DNA from: Hydrogenophaga sp.
GTDB taxonomy: Bacteria; Pseudomonadota; Gammaproteobacteria; Burkholderiales; Burkholderiaceae_C
Direction: 5' to 3'
DNA length: 37,042 bases
Assembly: GCF_026125825.1 (NCBI RefSeq)
Contig: NZ_JAHCKK010000042.1
Span: 1-37,042 of the forward strand
Shown: in pieces, positions 1-8,627 of the stretch
Layout: each line of letters opens with the position of its first letter
How positions within the stretch are numbered: position 1 is the stretch's first letter
The notes under the pieces: generated by a model
The model's input: only the letters and a program-made list of their open reading frames with translations
What the model was told of the DNA's origin: nothing
Database searches by the model: none
Program-made: the position numbers and the translations under genes

Positions 1-778
1 TCGTGCCGTCCTCCACCAGCACGTCGAGGTTGATCAGCCGCTTCCAGTAATCCGATCCGAACAGCAGGATCGGCACCGGCTTGGACTTCTTGCACTGCAC
101 CAGCGTGATCACCTCGAACAGCTCGTCGAGCGTGCCGAAGCCGCCGGGGAAGGCCAGCAAGGCCTTGGCGCGCATCATGAAGTGCATCTTGCGCAGCGCG
201 AAGTAGTGGAACTTGAAGCTCAGCTCGGGCGAGACATAGGGATTGGCGGCCTGCTCGTGCGGCAGCGCGATGTTCAGGCCCACGGTGGGTGCGCCCTCAT
301 CGTGCGCGCCGCGGTTGGCGGCTTCCATGATGCCGGGCCCGCCGCCGGTGCAGATGAAGAGCTGCTCGGCCTTCGCGCACTTCATGCTGTAGCGGGCCAC
401 GGTGCGCGCGAACTCACGGGCCTTGTCGTAGTAGTGCGCGTTGCGCACCATGGCCTGCGCGCGCGCGATTTCGCGTGCGTCGCCACTGCGCTCGGCGCGC
501 ACCAGTTGCTCCTGCGCCTCGCTGGCTTCGCGAAAGCGCGCACTGCCGTAGACGACGATGGTGTTCTCGATGCCCGCTTCGCGCTGGGCCAGGTCGGGCT
601 TGAGCATCTCGAGTTGCAGTCGGATGCCCCGCGTCTCGCGGCGCAGCAGGAACTCGGGATCGGCGAACGCCAGGCGGTAGGCGTCGGCCTGCAGCGGGAG
701 TCCTTCGTTGGCATGGGTCTGTAGCTCGGCCCAGGCATCGGCCAGGCGGCGTTCGTTGAGGTCTTGGTGGGCTGCCAT
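1..778 (-). CDS. LOG family (TIGR00730-type) protein, 3' end cut by window edge
   Basis: 259 residues are visible from ATG at 778; the C-terminus lies outside the window. The Rossmann-like nucleotide-binding start is seen as IVVYGSARF, followed by a FICTGGGPGIMEAANRGA stretch and then the family signature PGGFGTLDE near the visible end. In this family the PGGxGTxxE motif forms the active site that hydrolyses nucleoside 5'-monophosphates, in LOG proteins releasing free cytokinin bases; many bacterial members act as general nucleotide nucleosidases. The roughly 90-residue helical N-terminal extension before the Rossmann fold marks the longer bacterial subtype. The family assignment is secure, the physiological substrate is not. 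It is a cytoplasmic enzyme by composition, with no signal peptide or membrane segment. It is followed upstream (in its own direction) by a transporter remnant, so no operon partner is visible. Confidence 0.88.
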   Translation of the reverse strand, partial: MAAHQDLNERRLADAWAELQTHANEGLPLQADAYRLAFADPEFLLRRETRGIRLQLEMLKPDLAQREAGIENTIVVYGSARFREASEAQEQLVRAERSGDAREIARAQAMVRNAHYYDKAREFARTVARYSMKCAKAEQLFICTGGGPGIMEAANRGAHDEGAPTVGLNIALPHEQAANPYVSPELSFKFHYFALRKMHFMMRAKALLAFPGGFGTLDELFEVITLVQCKKSKPVPILLFGSDYWKRLINLDVLVEDGT

Positions 779-820
779 GTTGGAATTCCTTCGGTTGTCG
801 TGTGATTCGGATGATGCCGC

Positions 821-1083
821 TCACAGGGCGAGCGCGAGAGCCAGCGGCACGAAGACCACGGCCAGCGCATTGCCCAGCATGATCATGGCACCGACCTTGT
901 CGGGCTCCTGGTGGTAGCGGTCGGCCAGCATGAACTGCATCACGGCGGGGGGCAGGGCGGCAAGGAGCAGGAGCGGGCCGCGCCTTCCAGGTCGAGCGCC
1001 CAGGCAAGCAGGCCGCCGCCCAGGATGATCGCTGCGCCCCCCGCCAGCATGGTGACTTCGGCGATGCGGGCGATCAGGTTCAT
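821..1083 (-). pseudogene. AEC-family (auxin efflux carrier) transporter remnant, truncated and frameshifted
   Basis: Only the C-terminal end of an AEC-type permease can be read. One minus-strand frame beginning at ATG 1083 gives LLAWALDLEGA, and a different frame then continues with PPAVMQFMLADRYHQEPDK and a final hydrophobic helix ending in LALAL before the stop at 821-823. The AEC family is normally about 300 residues with ten membrane helices, while fewer than 90 residues exist here between efp and the LOG gene. The change of frame lies near 975-985. Because the first two thirds of the protein are also absent, a single sequencing error would not restore it. I call it a gene remnant; the family assignment rests on the C-terminal motif only. 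Confidence 0.6.
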
Positions 1084-1120
1084 GCGCAAGGGGAAGGCGG
1101 TCGGTCGGGGCCGGAAAGCG

Positions 1121-1141
1121 AAAAGGCTCCCGCAGGAGCCT
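1121..1141 (-). terminator. Intrinsic terminator of efp
   Basis: On the minus strand a 7-bp stem AGGCTCC / GGAGCCT with a 4-nt loop is followed by a short T tract (TTTTCG). It lies about 30 nt beyond the efp stop codon, in the correct orientation to end the efp transcript. Confidence 0.7.
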
Positions 1142-1171
1142 CTTCAAGGGGGTGCCGTGGGCGACAACCGC

Positions 1172-1726
1172 TCAGACGCGCTTGCGGTATTCGCCGGTGC
1201 GCGTGTCGATTTCGATCCGGTCGCCCTGGGCCACGAACAGCGGCACGGAGACTTCGAAGCCGGTCGCGATCTTGGCTGGCTTGAGCACCTTGCCCGAGGT
1301 ATCGCCCTTGACGGCCGGCTCGGTCCAGGTGATTTCGCGCTCGACGCTGGTCGGCAGTTCCACCGAGATGGCCTTGCCGTCGTAGAACACCACTTCCACG
1401 GCCATGCCGTCTTCGAGGTAGTTCAGCGCGTCGCCCATGTTCTCGGCTTCGACTTCGTACTGGTTGTACTCGGCGTCCATGCAGACGTACATGGGGTCGG
1501 CGAAGTAGGAGTAGGTGCACTCCTTCTTGTCCAGGATGATCTGGTCCATCTTGTCGTCGGCCTTGCAGACGACTTCGGTGGCCATGTTGTTCAACAGGGC
1601 CTTGAGCTTGAGGCGCACGGTGGCTGCGCCACGGCCGCCACGGCTGTACTCGGTCTTCAGGACGATCATCGGGTCCTTGCCGTGCATGATGACGTTGCCG
1701 GCGCGCAGTTCTTGAGCGATTTTCAT
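1172..1726 (-). CDS. efp: Translation elongation factor P, arginine-32 type
   Basis: 184 residues, the usual EF-P length, with the three beta-barrel domains: KOW-like N-domain (about 1-64), central OB domain and C-terminal domain ending [14 protein letters not shown] enters the ribosomal E site and rescues stalling at polyproline stretches. The residue at the tip of domain I that contacts the peptidyl-transferase centre is arginine (R32, in [10 protein letters not shown]), not the lysine used in E. coli. Arg32 EF-Ps are the substrates of the rhamnosyltransferase EarP, and earP is the next gene upstream on the same strand, 73 nt away. Start ATG at 1726 is chosen because the N-terminus [11 protein letters not shown] is the conserved family start; the reading frame stays open further upstream, but nothing there resembles EF-P. 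An intrinsic terminator follows. Confidence 0.97.
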   Translation of the reverse strand: MKIAQELRAGNVIMHGKDPMIVLKTEYSRGGRGAATVRLKLKALLNNMATEVVCKADDKMDQIILDKKECTYSYFADPMYVCMDAEYNQYEVEAENMGDALNYLEDGMAVEVVFYDGKAISVELPTSVEREITWTEPAVKGDTSGKVLKPAKIATGFEVSVPLFVAQGDRIEIDTRTGEYRKRV

Positions 1727-1799
1727 AGAGATTCCAACGGTTGAGGCGGAATCTTGACTGGGATCGAATCCGCGCCGGTTTTCCGCAAAGCCTCGAATT

Positions 1800-2894
1800 T
1801 TATCGCTTTTCCTGTGCGAAACCGACCAGCTGGCTGCACAGGTCGGCCTGGGCCAGCAGGCGTTCGCGTGCCGCCCTGGCGCAGTGGTGCCACTGCGCCA
1901 GGGTGTCGGCATCCGGCCAGGTGGCTGTCAATGGGCCGATGCCGTTCCATGCCAGGTGGAAGGCGCGCAGCGAGGCCGGCGCCCGCAGCCAGTCCAGGAA
2001 CGCCTGCAGCTTGGCATGGTGCGCGTCGTCGTGCTGGGGGTAGATGTGCCAGACGAAGGGCCGCCCGGCCCACAGCGCGCGGGCCAGCGAATCCTCGCCA
2101 CGCACGAAGTTCAGGTCGCAGGCCCAGAGCAGGTGGTCGAAGTCGCGCTGGCTCAGCAGGGGCAGGGCATGCAGCCGACAGCCTGGGCCGGGCGAGGCCA
2201 CCTGCTGGACGGCCTGCCAGGCCCGCCCGGGGGTGACCAGCCAGTCGCTGGGCGCGGGGTCCTGGCCCGCCTGTTGCAGCACGCCAGGCAGGGCGACGGG
2301 TTCGTAGCAGAACAGGCTGACCCGGCGCGCCGCTGGTCGCACCGGGAGCCCCTGGCCGGCCAGCCATGCCCGGTCGTCGAATGCGGCCTGCCGTGCCAGC
2401 AGGTCGGGCTCGCGCACCAAGCCGCCCGTGCCTTCGGTGAAGCCCGGGTAGAAGAACCATTTGCCGAGCCCGCGCGCCGGCCCGCTCATGATCGGCGAGG
2501 GCAGGCGGTGCGAGCGCTCCACATACGGCTCGGCGCTGAGGTATTCCAGGTTGATCCACACCGGCGCGCGTGCGCCGCCAGCCACGCGGGTGGCCAGGGC
2601 CTCGATGCACTCGGGCGGGGGTTCGCAGCCAAATGCCTCGATCCACACGTCGGCCGGCGGCTGCGGGTCGCCCTGGCCGGCAGGCAGGGGCGAAGTCCAG
2701 GCCCGCACCTCGATGTTGGGCACGCTGCCTTGCAGCGCGCCGGGCGCCATCCAGGCCAAGGCCTGCGAGTCGTCCAGCCAAAGGCGCACCTGTTCGCCCC
2801 GGCGCGCCAGTTCGGCCGACAGCCGCCAGCAGACCCCGACGTCGCCGAAGTTGTCGATCACCCTACAAAAAATGTCCCAGCGCATGGCCGCCAT
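1800..2894 (-). CDS. earP: EF-P arginine rhamnosyltransferase EarP
   Basis: 364 residues (DUF2331 family, GT-B fold glycosyltransferase GT104). EarP transfers rhamnose from dTDP-beta-L-rhamnose to Arg32 of EF-P, inverting the anomeric carbon, and so activates EF-P for polyproline synthesis. Visible signatures are the N-terminal [13 protein letters not shown] motif with the aspartates that correspond to the catalytic pair (here D14 and D18), the central [13 protein letters not shown] segment, and the C-terminal [16 protein letters not shown] motif whose E267 matches the glutamate needed for donor binding. It lies directly upstream of efp in the same direction, as is usual for this pair. Start ATG at 2894 gives MAAMRWDIF; a second ATG at 2885 (MRWDIF) is equally compatible. 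The donor would be made by the rml genes, which are not in this window. Confidence 0.95.
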   Translation of the reverse strand: MAAMRWDIFCRVIDNFGDVGVCWRLSAELARRGEQVRLWLDDSQALAWMAPGALQGSVPNIEVRAWTSPLPAGQGDPQPPADVWIEAFGCEPPPECIEALATRVAGGARAPVWINLEYLSAEPYVERSHRLPSPIMSGPARGLGKWFFYPGFTEGTGGLVREPDLLARQAAFDDRAWLAGQGLPVRPAARRVSLFCYEPVALPGVLQQAGQDPAPSDWLVTPGRAWQAVQQVASPGPGCRLHALPLLSQRDFDHLLWACDLNFVRGEDSLARALWAGRPFVWHIYPQHDDAHHAKLQAFLDWLRAPASLRAFHLAWNGIGPLTATWPDADTLAQWHHCARAARERLLAQADLCSQLVGFAQEKR

Positions 2895-2989
2895 TGTCGG
2901 GGCTTGGCGGCGCTGGCCGGCCGGGCTACAGTTTGCAGGCGCTCCAGGCCAGGCCCTCCGGGCCGCTGAAGGCGCCGGAGACCCGCACC

Positions 2990-4030
2990 ATGGCCTTGCG
3001 ACGTTTCACCCCCTGGCTGGCCGCGCTGCCGCTGCTGCTCGTGTCTCCCCTGGTGGCCGCTCAGGATCTCATCGCCGACATGAGCGGCGGGCCGCCCACC
3101 GGCCGTTACGTCTTCGCCAGCAGCACCCCGCGCACCCTGCCTGAGCTGCTCAGGGGCCCGGGGCAGGGTGAACCGGCCCAGCCAGTGGGCCATTGGTTTC
3201 TTCCACCCGGCACGGAGCGCGGTCCAGCCGTCGTGCTGATTCACGGTTCCGGCGGCATCTACGACGCCATGCTCGACTACTGGCCCAGGCAGTTCAACGC
3301 CGCGGGCATCGCGGTGCTGGCGGTGGACTCCTTCGGCCCCCGGGGCGTCAAGAGCACGGCCGAAGACCAGTCGCAGGTGCCTTTCGCCGCCGACACGGCA
3401 GACGCCTTCGCCGCGCTCAGGCTGGTGGCCAGCCATCCCCGCGTGGACCCCGCGCGCATTGCCATCATGGGGTTCTCGCGAGGAGGCATCACCACCTGGC
3501 GCACCGCGGTGGAGCGGATCGCGGCGGCGCAGAAGCTGCCCGACAACCTGCGCTTCGCGGCTCATGTGCCGGTGTACTCGGGAGGCTGCGTTGGGACATT
3601 CCGCCTCATCGTCAAGCCGGGCGTGTTCACCACCAGGGCGCCCATGCTGTGGGTGCACGGCGACGCGGATGACTACGCGACCATCGGCGCTTGCCGCGAC
3701 TATGCCGAGCGCATCGGCAAGGCCGGCACGCCAGTGGAGTTCCTCACACTCGAAGGCGCGATGCACAAGTTCGACCAGGACGACACGCGCCGCCTGAATG
3801 TGCGTGGCGCGCAGCGCACGCTGGAGACCTGCCCGCTGGAACTCGACATCGACACGCTGGCAAGCTACGACCGAAACACCGGCCAGCGCGTGAGCGGCGA
3901 GGCCTTGCAGGCGCTCATGCGGCAGTCGTGCAGCGCGGTGGGTGCCCATGTGCAGGGCGATCGGGCCGCGCGCGACAAGGCCGCGCAGGCCATCCTGGCC
4001 TTCTTCCGCAAGACGCTCGGCTCGCGCTGA
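2990..4030 (+). CDS. Secreted dienelactone-hydrolase-like alpha/beta hydrolase
   Basis: 346 residues from ATG 2990. Residues 1-24 form a Sec signal peptide (basic MALRR, a leucine-rich core, cleavage after LVAA), so the mature enzyme is probably periplasmic. The alpha/beta-hydrolase fold shows an oxyanion strand VVLIHGSGG (82-89), a nucleophile elbow GFSRGG with S163, the acid in HGDADD (D226 or D228) and H259 in AMHKFDQ. This order and spacing fit the dienelactone hydrolase / prolyl-oligopeptidase-like group, although the nucleophile is serine and not the cysteine of true dienelactone hydrolases. Extra cysteines (C200, C235) could form a disulfide in the periplasm. The frame is open further upstream, but that stretch is antisense to earP and lacks a start followed by a signal sequence. 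It is divergent from earP. The substrate is unknown. Confidence 0.82.
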   Translation: MALRRFTPWLAALPLLLVSPLVAAQDLIADMSGGPPTGRYVFASSTPRTLPELLRGPGQGEPAQPVGHWFLPPGTERGPAVVLIHGSGGIYDAMLDYWPRQFNAAGIAVLAVDSFGPRGVKSTAEDQSQVPFAADTADAFAALRLVASHPRVDPARIAIMGFSRGGITTWRTAVERIAAAQKLPDNLRFAAHVPVYSGGCVGTFRLIVKPGVFTTRAPMLWVHGDADDYATIGACRDYAERIGKAGTPVEFLTLEGAMHKFDQDDTRRLNVRGAQRTLETCPLELDIDTLASYDRNTGQRVSGEALQALMRQSCSAVGAHVQGDRAARDKAAQAILAFFRKTLGSR

Positions 4031-4078
4031 GGCCCGCTCGCCGGCGGGACCGGCGGGGACGGGCCACAATACGCGCCC

Positions 4079-6124
4079 ATGTCCGACACGCATTCCGAAC
4101 AACTGCTCAGCGAGGTGGCCGCTCTGCCGGGCCTGCCCGGCGTGTACCGCTACTTCGACGCCCAGGGCCAACTGCTCTACGTGGGCAAGGCGCGCAACCT
4201 CAAGAAGCGCGTGTCGAGCTATTTCCAGAAGAACCACGACGGCACGCGCATCGGCCACATGGTGGGCAAGATCGTGCGCATGGAAACCACCGTGGTGCGC
4301 TCCGAGGCCGAGGCGCTGCTGCTGGAGAACAACCTCATCAAGACGTTGAACCCCAAGTTCAACATCCTGTTCCGCGACGACAAGAGCTACCCCTACCTCA
4401 AGATCACCGGCACGCGCGAGGTGTTCAAGCCTTCGGCCAGGCTGCCATCGCCCTCGATGGCGTTCCCGCGCATGGCCTACTACCGGGGCGTGGTCGATCG
4501 CCGCCACAGCTATTACGGTCCCTATCCCAGCGCCTGGGCGGTGAAAGAGTCCATCACCTTGCTGCAGAAGGTCTTTCGCCTGCGCACCTGCGAGGACACG
4601 GTGTTCGCCAACCGCACGCGGCCCTGCCTGCTGTACCAGATCAAGCGCTGCAGCGGCCCCTGCGTGGACCTTATCGACCACGAGGCCTACGCGCAGGACG
4701 TGCGCGACGCCGAGCGCTTCCTGCGCGGCGAAACCCAGGCGGTGCTCGACACGCTGGAGCAGCGCATGCTCGCGCACGCCGAGAAGCTGGAGTTTGAGCA
4801 GGCCGCCGAAATCCGCAACCAGATGAGCGCGCTCTCCCGCGTGTTGCACCAGCAGGCCATGGACACTGTCTCCGACAAGGACGTGGATGTGCTCGCGGTC
4901 AAGGTGCATGGCGGGCGCGCCTGCGTCAACCTCGCGATGATCCGCGGCGGCCGCCACCTCGGCGACCGGCCATACTTCCCTGCCCATGTGGACGACGCCA
5001 CCGCCATCGACAGCGCGCTGGCCGAGGAGGGCGGCGACGCCCCCCGGCCCGCGGACCCGGCCGAACGCGTGGCCGTGCAGGTGCTGGAGGCCTTCATCGC
5101 GCAGCATTACCTGGGCGTGGCCATGCCGCACACGCTGGTGACCAGCCACCCCGTGGGCAAGCCCTTGCTGGCGGCGCTGACCGATCAGATCGGCGCCAAG
5201 GTGAACGCGGTGCACCAGCCGCGCGAGCACCGCCGCATCTGGCTGGAGATGGCGCAGAAGAACGCCGACATTGCGCTGGCGCGCCTGTTGGCCGAAGAAG
5301 GCAGCCAGCAGGCCCGCACGCGCGCGCTGGCCGACGCGCTCAATCTGCCCGACGACCAGCTCGACACGCTGCGCATCGAGTGCTTTGACATCTCGCACAC
5401 CGCCGGTGAATCCACCCAGGCCTCGTGCGTGGTCTTCGAAGGCCACAAGATGCAGAACAGCCAATACCGCCGCTACAAGATCGAGGGCATCACCCCGGGC
5501 GACGACTACGCCGCCATGCGCCAGGTGCTGCTGCGCCGCTACGGCCGCATCGCCGAGGCCCTGCGGGCGGAAGAGGGCGTGCCCACCCTCCCGCCCACCG
5601 AGGCTGCAGAGGCTTGCGAAGCGCCGGACGAGGCGCTGGCCACCGAGCCCACGGTCGAGTCCGTGGCCGGTCCACGCATGCCCGATCTGGTGCTCGTCGA
5701 CGGCGGCAAGGGCCAGGTCAGCATGGCGCGCGAGGTGTTCGAGCAGCTCGGCCTGGACCTGTCCCTCATCGTCGGCGTGGAAAAGGGCGAGGGCCGCAAA
5801 GTGGGCCTGGAGGAACTCGTGTTCGCGGACGGCCGCGACAAGGTCTACCTCGGCCACGACTCGGCCGCGCTGATGCTCGTGGCGCAGATCCGCGATGAGG
5901 CCCACCGCTTCGCCATCACCGGCATGCGCGCGCAGCGCGCCAAAGTGCGCACCGGTGGCAGCAAGCTGGAGGACATTCCGGGCGTCGGGCCCAAGAAGCG
6001 CGCCCGCCTGCTGCAGCGCTTTGGCGGCGTGCGCGGCGTGGCCTCGGCCAGCGTGGAAGACCTCAGCACGGTGGAAGGCATTTCCCCCGAACTGGCCGAC
6101 GCGATCTACCGCGCTCTGCACTGA
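4079..6124 (+). CDS. uvrC: Excinuclease ABC subunit C
   Basis: 681 residues, longer than the 610 of E. coli UvrC. UvrC makes both incisions around a UvrAB-recognised lesion in nucleotide excision repair. The order of domains is complete: GIY-YIG nuclease (LPGVYRYFD then LYVGKARNL, about 15-95), a cysteine-rich linker ([21 protein letters not shown]), the UVR motif that meets UvrB ([15 protein letters not shown], about 238-252), the RNase H-like endonuclease domain with acidic residues D437 (ECFDISH) and D541 (LVDGGKG), and tandem helix-hairpin-helix motifs at the end ([13 protein letters not shown]). About 35 extra residues rich in Ala, Glu and Pro are inserted inside the second nuclease domain at about 503-535. 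It is followed by pgsA after 48 nt, a common pairing. Confidence 0.97.
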   Translation: MSDTHSEQLLSEVAALPGLPGVYRYFDAQGQLLYVGKARNLKKRVSSYFQKNHDGTRIGHMVGKIVRMETTVVRSEAEALLLENNLIKTLNPKFNILFRDDKSYPYLKITGTREVFKPSARLPSPSMAFPRMAYYRGVVDRRHSYYGPYPSAWAVKESITLLQKVFRLRTCEDTVFANRTRPCLLYQIKRCSGPCVDLIDHEAYAQDVRDAERFLRGETQAVLDTLEQRMLAHAEKLEFEQAAEIRNQMSALSRVLHQQAMDTVSDKDVDVLAVKVHGGRACVNLAMIRGGRHLGDRPYFPAHVDDATAIDSALAEEGGDAPRPADPAERVAVQVLEAFIAQHYLGVAMPHTLVTSHPVGKPLLAALTDQIGAKVNAVHQPREHRRIWLEMAQKNADIALARLLAEEGSQQARTRALADALNLPDDQLDTLRIECFDISHTAGESTQASCVVFEGHKMQNSQYRRYKIEGITPGDDYAAMRQVLLRRYGRIAEALRAEEGVPTLPPTEAAEACEAPDEALATEPTVESVAGPRMPDLVLVDGGKGQVSMAREVFEQLGLDLSLIVGVEKGEGRKVGLEELVFADGRDKVYLGHDSAALMLVAQIRDEAHRFAITGMRAQRAKVRTGGSKLEDIPGVGPKKRARLLQRFGGVRGVASASVEDLSTVEGISPELADAIYRALH

Positions 6125-6172
6125 AGATCCCGTCCTGCTGCGGTTTGCGGGCCGCCATCGCATAATCGGCCC

Positions 6173-6742
6173 ATGTTCTTCAACCTCCCCACCCTGCTCA
6201 CCTGGGCCCGCATCGTCGCCATCCCGCTGATCGTGGGGGTGTTCTACATGGAGAGCCTCAGCCCGGCCCAGCAGAACCTGATCGCCACGGTGCTGTTCAT
6301 CGTGTTCGCGCTCACCGACTGGGCAGACGGCTACCTGGCGCGCAAGCTCAACCAGACCTCGGCCTTCGGCGCGTTCCTCGACCCGGTGGCCGACAAGTTC
6401 CTGGTCTGTGCCAGCCTGCTGGTGCTCGTGCACCTGGACCGCGCCGACGTGTTCGTCGCCCTCATCATCATTGGCCGTGAGATCGCCATCTCGTCGCTGC
6501 GCGAGTGGATGGCCATCATCGGCGCGACCAAGAGCGTGGCCGTGCACATGATCGGCAAGGTCAAGACCACCGTGCAAATGGTGGCGATTCCCTTCCTGCT
6601 GTTCCATGGCACGCTGTTCGGCATGATCGACACGCAGCTGTGGGGCACCTGGCTGATCTGGATATCCGCCGTGCTGACCATCTGGTCCATGGTGTATTAC
6701 CTGCAGAAAGCCATCCCCGAGATCCGCGCCAAGTCGCGCTGA
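6173..6742 (+). CDS. pgsA: CDP-diacylglycerol--glycerol-3-phosphate 3-phosphatidyltransferase
   Basis: 189 residues, standard length. The enzyme transfers the phosphatidyl group of CDP-diacylglycerol to glycerol 3-phosphate in the inner membrane, the committed step to phosphatidylglycerol and cardiolipin. The complete CDP-alcohol phosphatidyltransferase motif is present with correct spacing: D49, D52, G53, A56, R57, then G66, D70 and D74 (start DWADGYLAR). The N-terminus MFFNLPTLLTWARI is typical for PgsA and supports ATG 6173. Several hydrophobic helices follow (about 35-50, 80-100, 135-155, 158-178). It lies 48 nt after uvrC and 10 nt before the next gene, so the three may share a transcript. 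Confidence 0.96.
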   Translation: MFFNLPTLLTWARIVAIPLIVGVFYMESLSPAQQNLIATVLFIVFALTDWADGYLARKLNQTSAFGAFLDPVADKFLVCASLLVLVHLDRADVFVALIIIGREIAISSLREWMAIIGATKSVAVHMIGKVKTTVQMVAIPFLLFHGTLFGMIDTQLWGTWLIWISAVLTIWSMVYYLQKAIPEIRAKSR

Positions 6743-6752
6743 GGCTCTGGCG

Positions 6753-7646
6753 ATGAACTCCCCGGCGCAAGACAACGCATGGCTGCGCGCCATGCCCTGG
6801 GTGTTCGTGCTGATCTGGAGCACGGGCTTCATCGTGGCGCGCTACGGCATGCCGCACGCGCCGCCGATGAAGTTTCTCGCCGTGCGGTATGCGCTGTCCA
6901 TCGCGTGTTTCCTGCCCTGGATCTTCCTCTCAGGCGTGAAGTGGCCGAGCAACCGCACCCAATGGCTCCACCTCGCGGTCACCGGCGTGCTGATGCACGC
7001 GGGATACCTCGGCGGTGTCTGGGCGGCCGTGAAGGCCGGCATGGGATCGGGGCTGTCCTCGCTCATCGTTGGCCTGCAACCTGTGCTCACCGCCATCTGG
7101 CTCTCGGGCACGGGCTCCAAGGTGTCCAAACGCCAGTGGCTCGGCCTCGTGCTGGGCTTTGCCGGCCTGGTGCTGGTGGTTTCGCGCAAGTTCGGCTCGG
7201 GCGGGCCGGGCGATCAGGCCAACTGGCTCAATCTCTCTTTCGCCGTGATGGCCCTGATCGCCATCACCGTCGGCACGCTGTACCAGAAGCGCTTTGTGGC
7301 CGCCTGCGACGTGCGCACCGCCAACGCGGTGCAGTTGCTCGCGGCGCTGCTGGTGACACTGCCGCTCACGCTGCTCGAAGCCGAGCTGATGGACTGGAAC
7401 GGCGAACTCATCGGCGCCATGGCGTGGTCGGTGCTCGGCCTCACCCTGGGCGGCAGCTCGCTGCTTTACCTGTTGATCCAGCGCGGCGCGGCGGCCTCGG
7501 TCACCAGCCTGATGTACCTCGTGCCGCCATGCACGGCGCTGATCGCCTGGCTGTTGTTCGCCGAGCCGATCACAGCCGTCACCCTGGCCGGCACCGCGCT
7601 CACCGCTTTCGGCGTGGCGCTGGTGGTGCGCTCGCCGTCGCGCTGA
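6753..7646 (+). CDS. EamA/DMT-superfamily transporter
   Basis: 297 residues with ten predictable hydrophobic helices in two EamA repeats (about 15-130 and 160-290). The first repeat begins with the typical WSTGFIVARYG motif and the second shows TLYQKRF and a terminal pair of helices with LVPPCTALIAWLLFAEPIT, a hallmark of the family. Members export amino acids, metabolites or drugs by proton exchange; the substrate cannot be deduced. The gene starts 10 nt after the pgsA stop with a GAGG sequence just upstream, suggesting readthrough from uvrC-pgsA. Its 3' end overlaps the 3' end of the convergent LysR gene by 47 nt. Confidence 0.9.
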   Translation: MNSPAQDNAWLRAMPWVFVLIWSTGFIVARYGMPHAPPMKFLAVRYALSIACFLPWIFLSGVKWPSNRTQWLHLAVTGVLMHAGYLGGVWAAVKAGMGSGLSSLIVGLQPVLTAIWLSGTGSKVSKRQWLGLVLGFAGLVLVVSRKFGSGGPGDQANWLNLSFAVMALIAITVGTLYQKRFVAACDVRTANAVQLLAALLVTLPLTLLEAELMDWNGELIGAMAWSVLGLTLGGSSLLYLLIQRGAAASVTSLMYLVPPCTALIAWLLFAEPITAVTLAGTALTAFGVALVVRSPSR

Positions 7647-8574
7647 CGCGGGTTTTCCAGGGCTCCTTGCGGAAGCTCTCCGCCAGAAAGTCCAGCAGCA
7701 GGCGGATGCGCCTCGGCGTCTGTGGCCGGTACGGCGCCAGCCAGTGGATGTCGGCGTCGGGCATGGCGTAGCCCGGCAGCACGCGCACCAGCTCGCCGCT
7801 GGCAATCTGGGGCGCGATATCCCACAGGCTGCGCAGCATGAGGCCGTGGCCGGCCAGGCACCAGTCGCGCACCAGCTCCCCCGAGTTGCTCGACAGGGGG
7901 CCGCTCACCGGCACGTGCTGCACCTGCGCGTCCGCCCCGCGCTGAAGGCGCCAGTGGTCAAAGCGCTGGCCTGGGCCCCCGCCGTTCTCGCGCACCACCA
8001 GGCAGGCGTGTTGCTGCAGTTCCTGCAGGCTGCGGGGAGCGCCATGGCGCTCGATGTAGGCGGGTGAGGCCACCAGCACGCGCTGGTTGGACGCCAAACG
8101 TCGCGACACCCATTCGGCCGCGCGCTCGGTGGGCGCGTTCCACAGCCAGATGGCACCGTCGAAACCCTCCACCGCCAGATCGGGCAACTGCTCGGTCAGC
8201 TGCAATTGCACCTGGATGCCCGCGTGCCGCGACTGGAACTCGGCCAGAGCCGGCCCGAGCCAAAGCCGGCCGAAGCCGAAGGTGGCGGCGAGGCGGATCG
8301 GGCCCGCGGGCTCGGCCTGGCGTTCGCGCAACTCGGCCTCCACCTCGTCGAAAGCACGCAGCAACTGCACCGCGCGCTCGCAGAGGGTGTCGCCCTCGGC
8401 CGTTGGGCTCACGCGCCGCGTCGTGCGCTGGAACAGCCGCAGGCCCAGGCGCGCCTCGAGCGCAGCCAGGCGCTTGGTGACCACCGAAGGCGCCACGCGC
8501 ATCGCGCGCGCAGCCATCACCAGGCTGCCATGCTGACGGACAGCGAGCACGAGTTCCAGATCGGGGCGGTCCAA
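7600..8574 (-). CDS. LysR-family transcriptional regulator
   Basis: 324 residues. The N-terminal winged helix-turn-helix (about 1-60) reads LVLAVRQHGSLVMAARAM then VAPSVVTKRLAALEARLG, followed by RTTRRVSPTAEG, the common end of the LysR DNA-binding domain. The remainder is the periplasmic-binding-protein-like effector domain of the CrgA/DsdC type, with FDGAIW and GLMLRSLWD segments. It lies divergently from the dehalogenase-like hydrolase (54 nt apart), so by the usual LysR arrangement it probably controls the hydrolase-dehydrogenase pair as well as itself. The C-terminus carries a short basic, low-complexity tail (SAPPAPRRKR) that overlaps the end of the transporter gene. Confidence 0.93.
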   Translation of the reverse strand: MDRPDLELVLAVRQHGSLVMAARAMRVAPSVVTKRLAALEARLGLRLFQRTTRRVSPTAEGDTLCERAVQLLRAFDEVEAELRERQAEPAGPIRLAATFGFGRLWLGPALAEFQSRHAGIQVQLQLTEQLPDLAVEGFDGAIWLWNAPTERAAEWVSRRLASNQRVLVASPAYIERHGAPRSLQELQQHACLVVRENGGGPGQRFDHWRLQRGADAQVQHVPVSGPLSSNSGELVRDWCLAGHGLMLRSLWDIAPQIASGELVRVLPGYAMPDADIHWLAPYRPQTPRRIRLLLDFLAESFRKEPWKTRVSATASAPPAPRRKR

Positions 8575-8627
8575 TTATTTCCCTTTTAGAACGAATCAAT
8601 TGCCCGATTATTGCCGCAAGGGGGGCT

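Noticed and set aside
2858-6832. Very long minus-strand frame (1324 codons) across uvrC and pgsA
   Set aside because: It is the antisense of clear, motif-complete genes; long open antisense frames are expected in GC-rich DNA and its translation is low in recognisable motifs (His/Gly/Ala-rich).
8594-8610. Possible LysR box between the LysR gene and the dehalogenase-like gene
   Set aside because: AATC-N8-GATT gives symmetry of only 4 bp and does not satisfy T-N11-A, so no operator is claimed.
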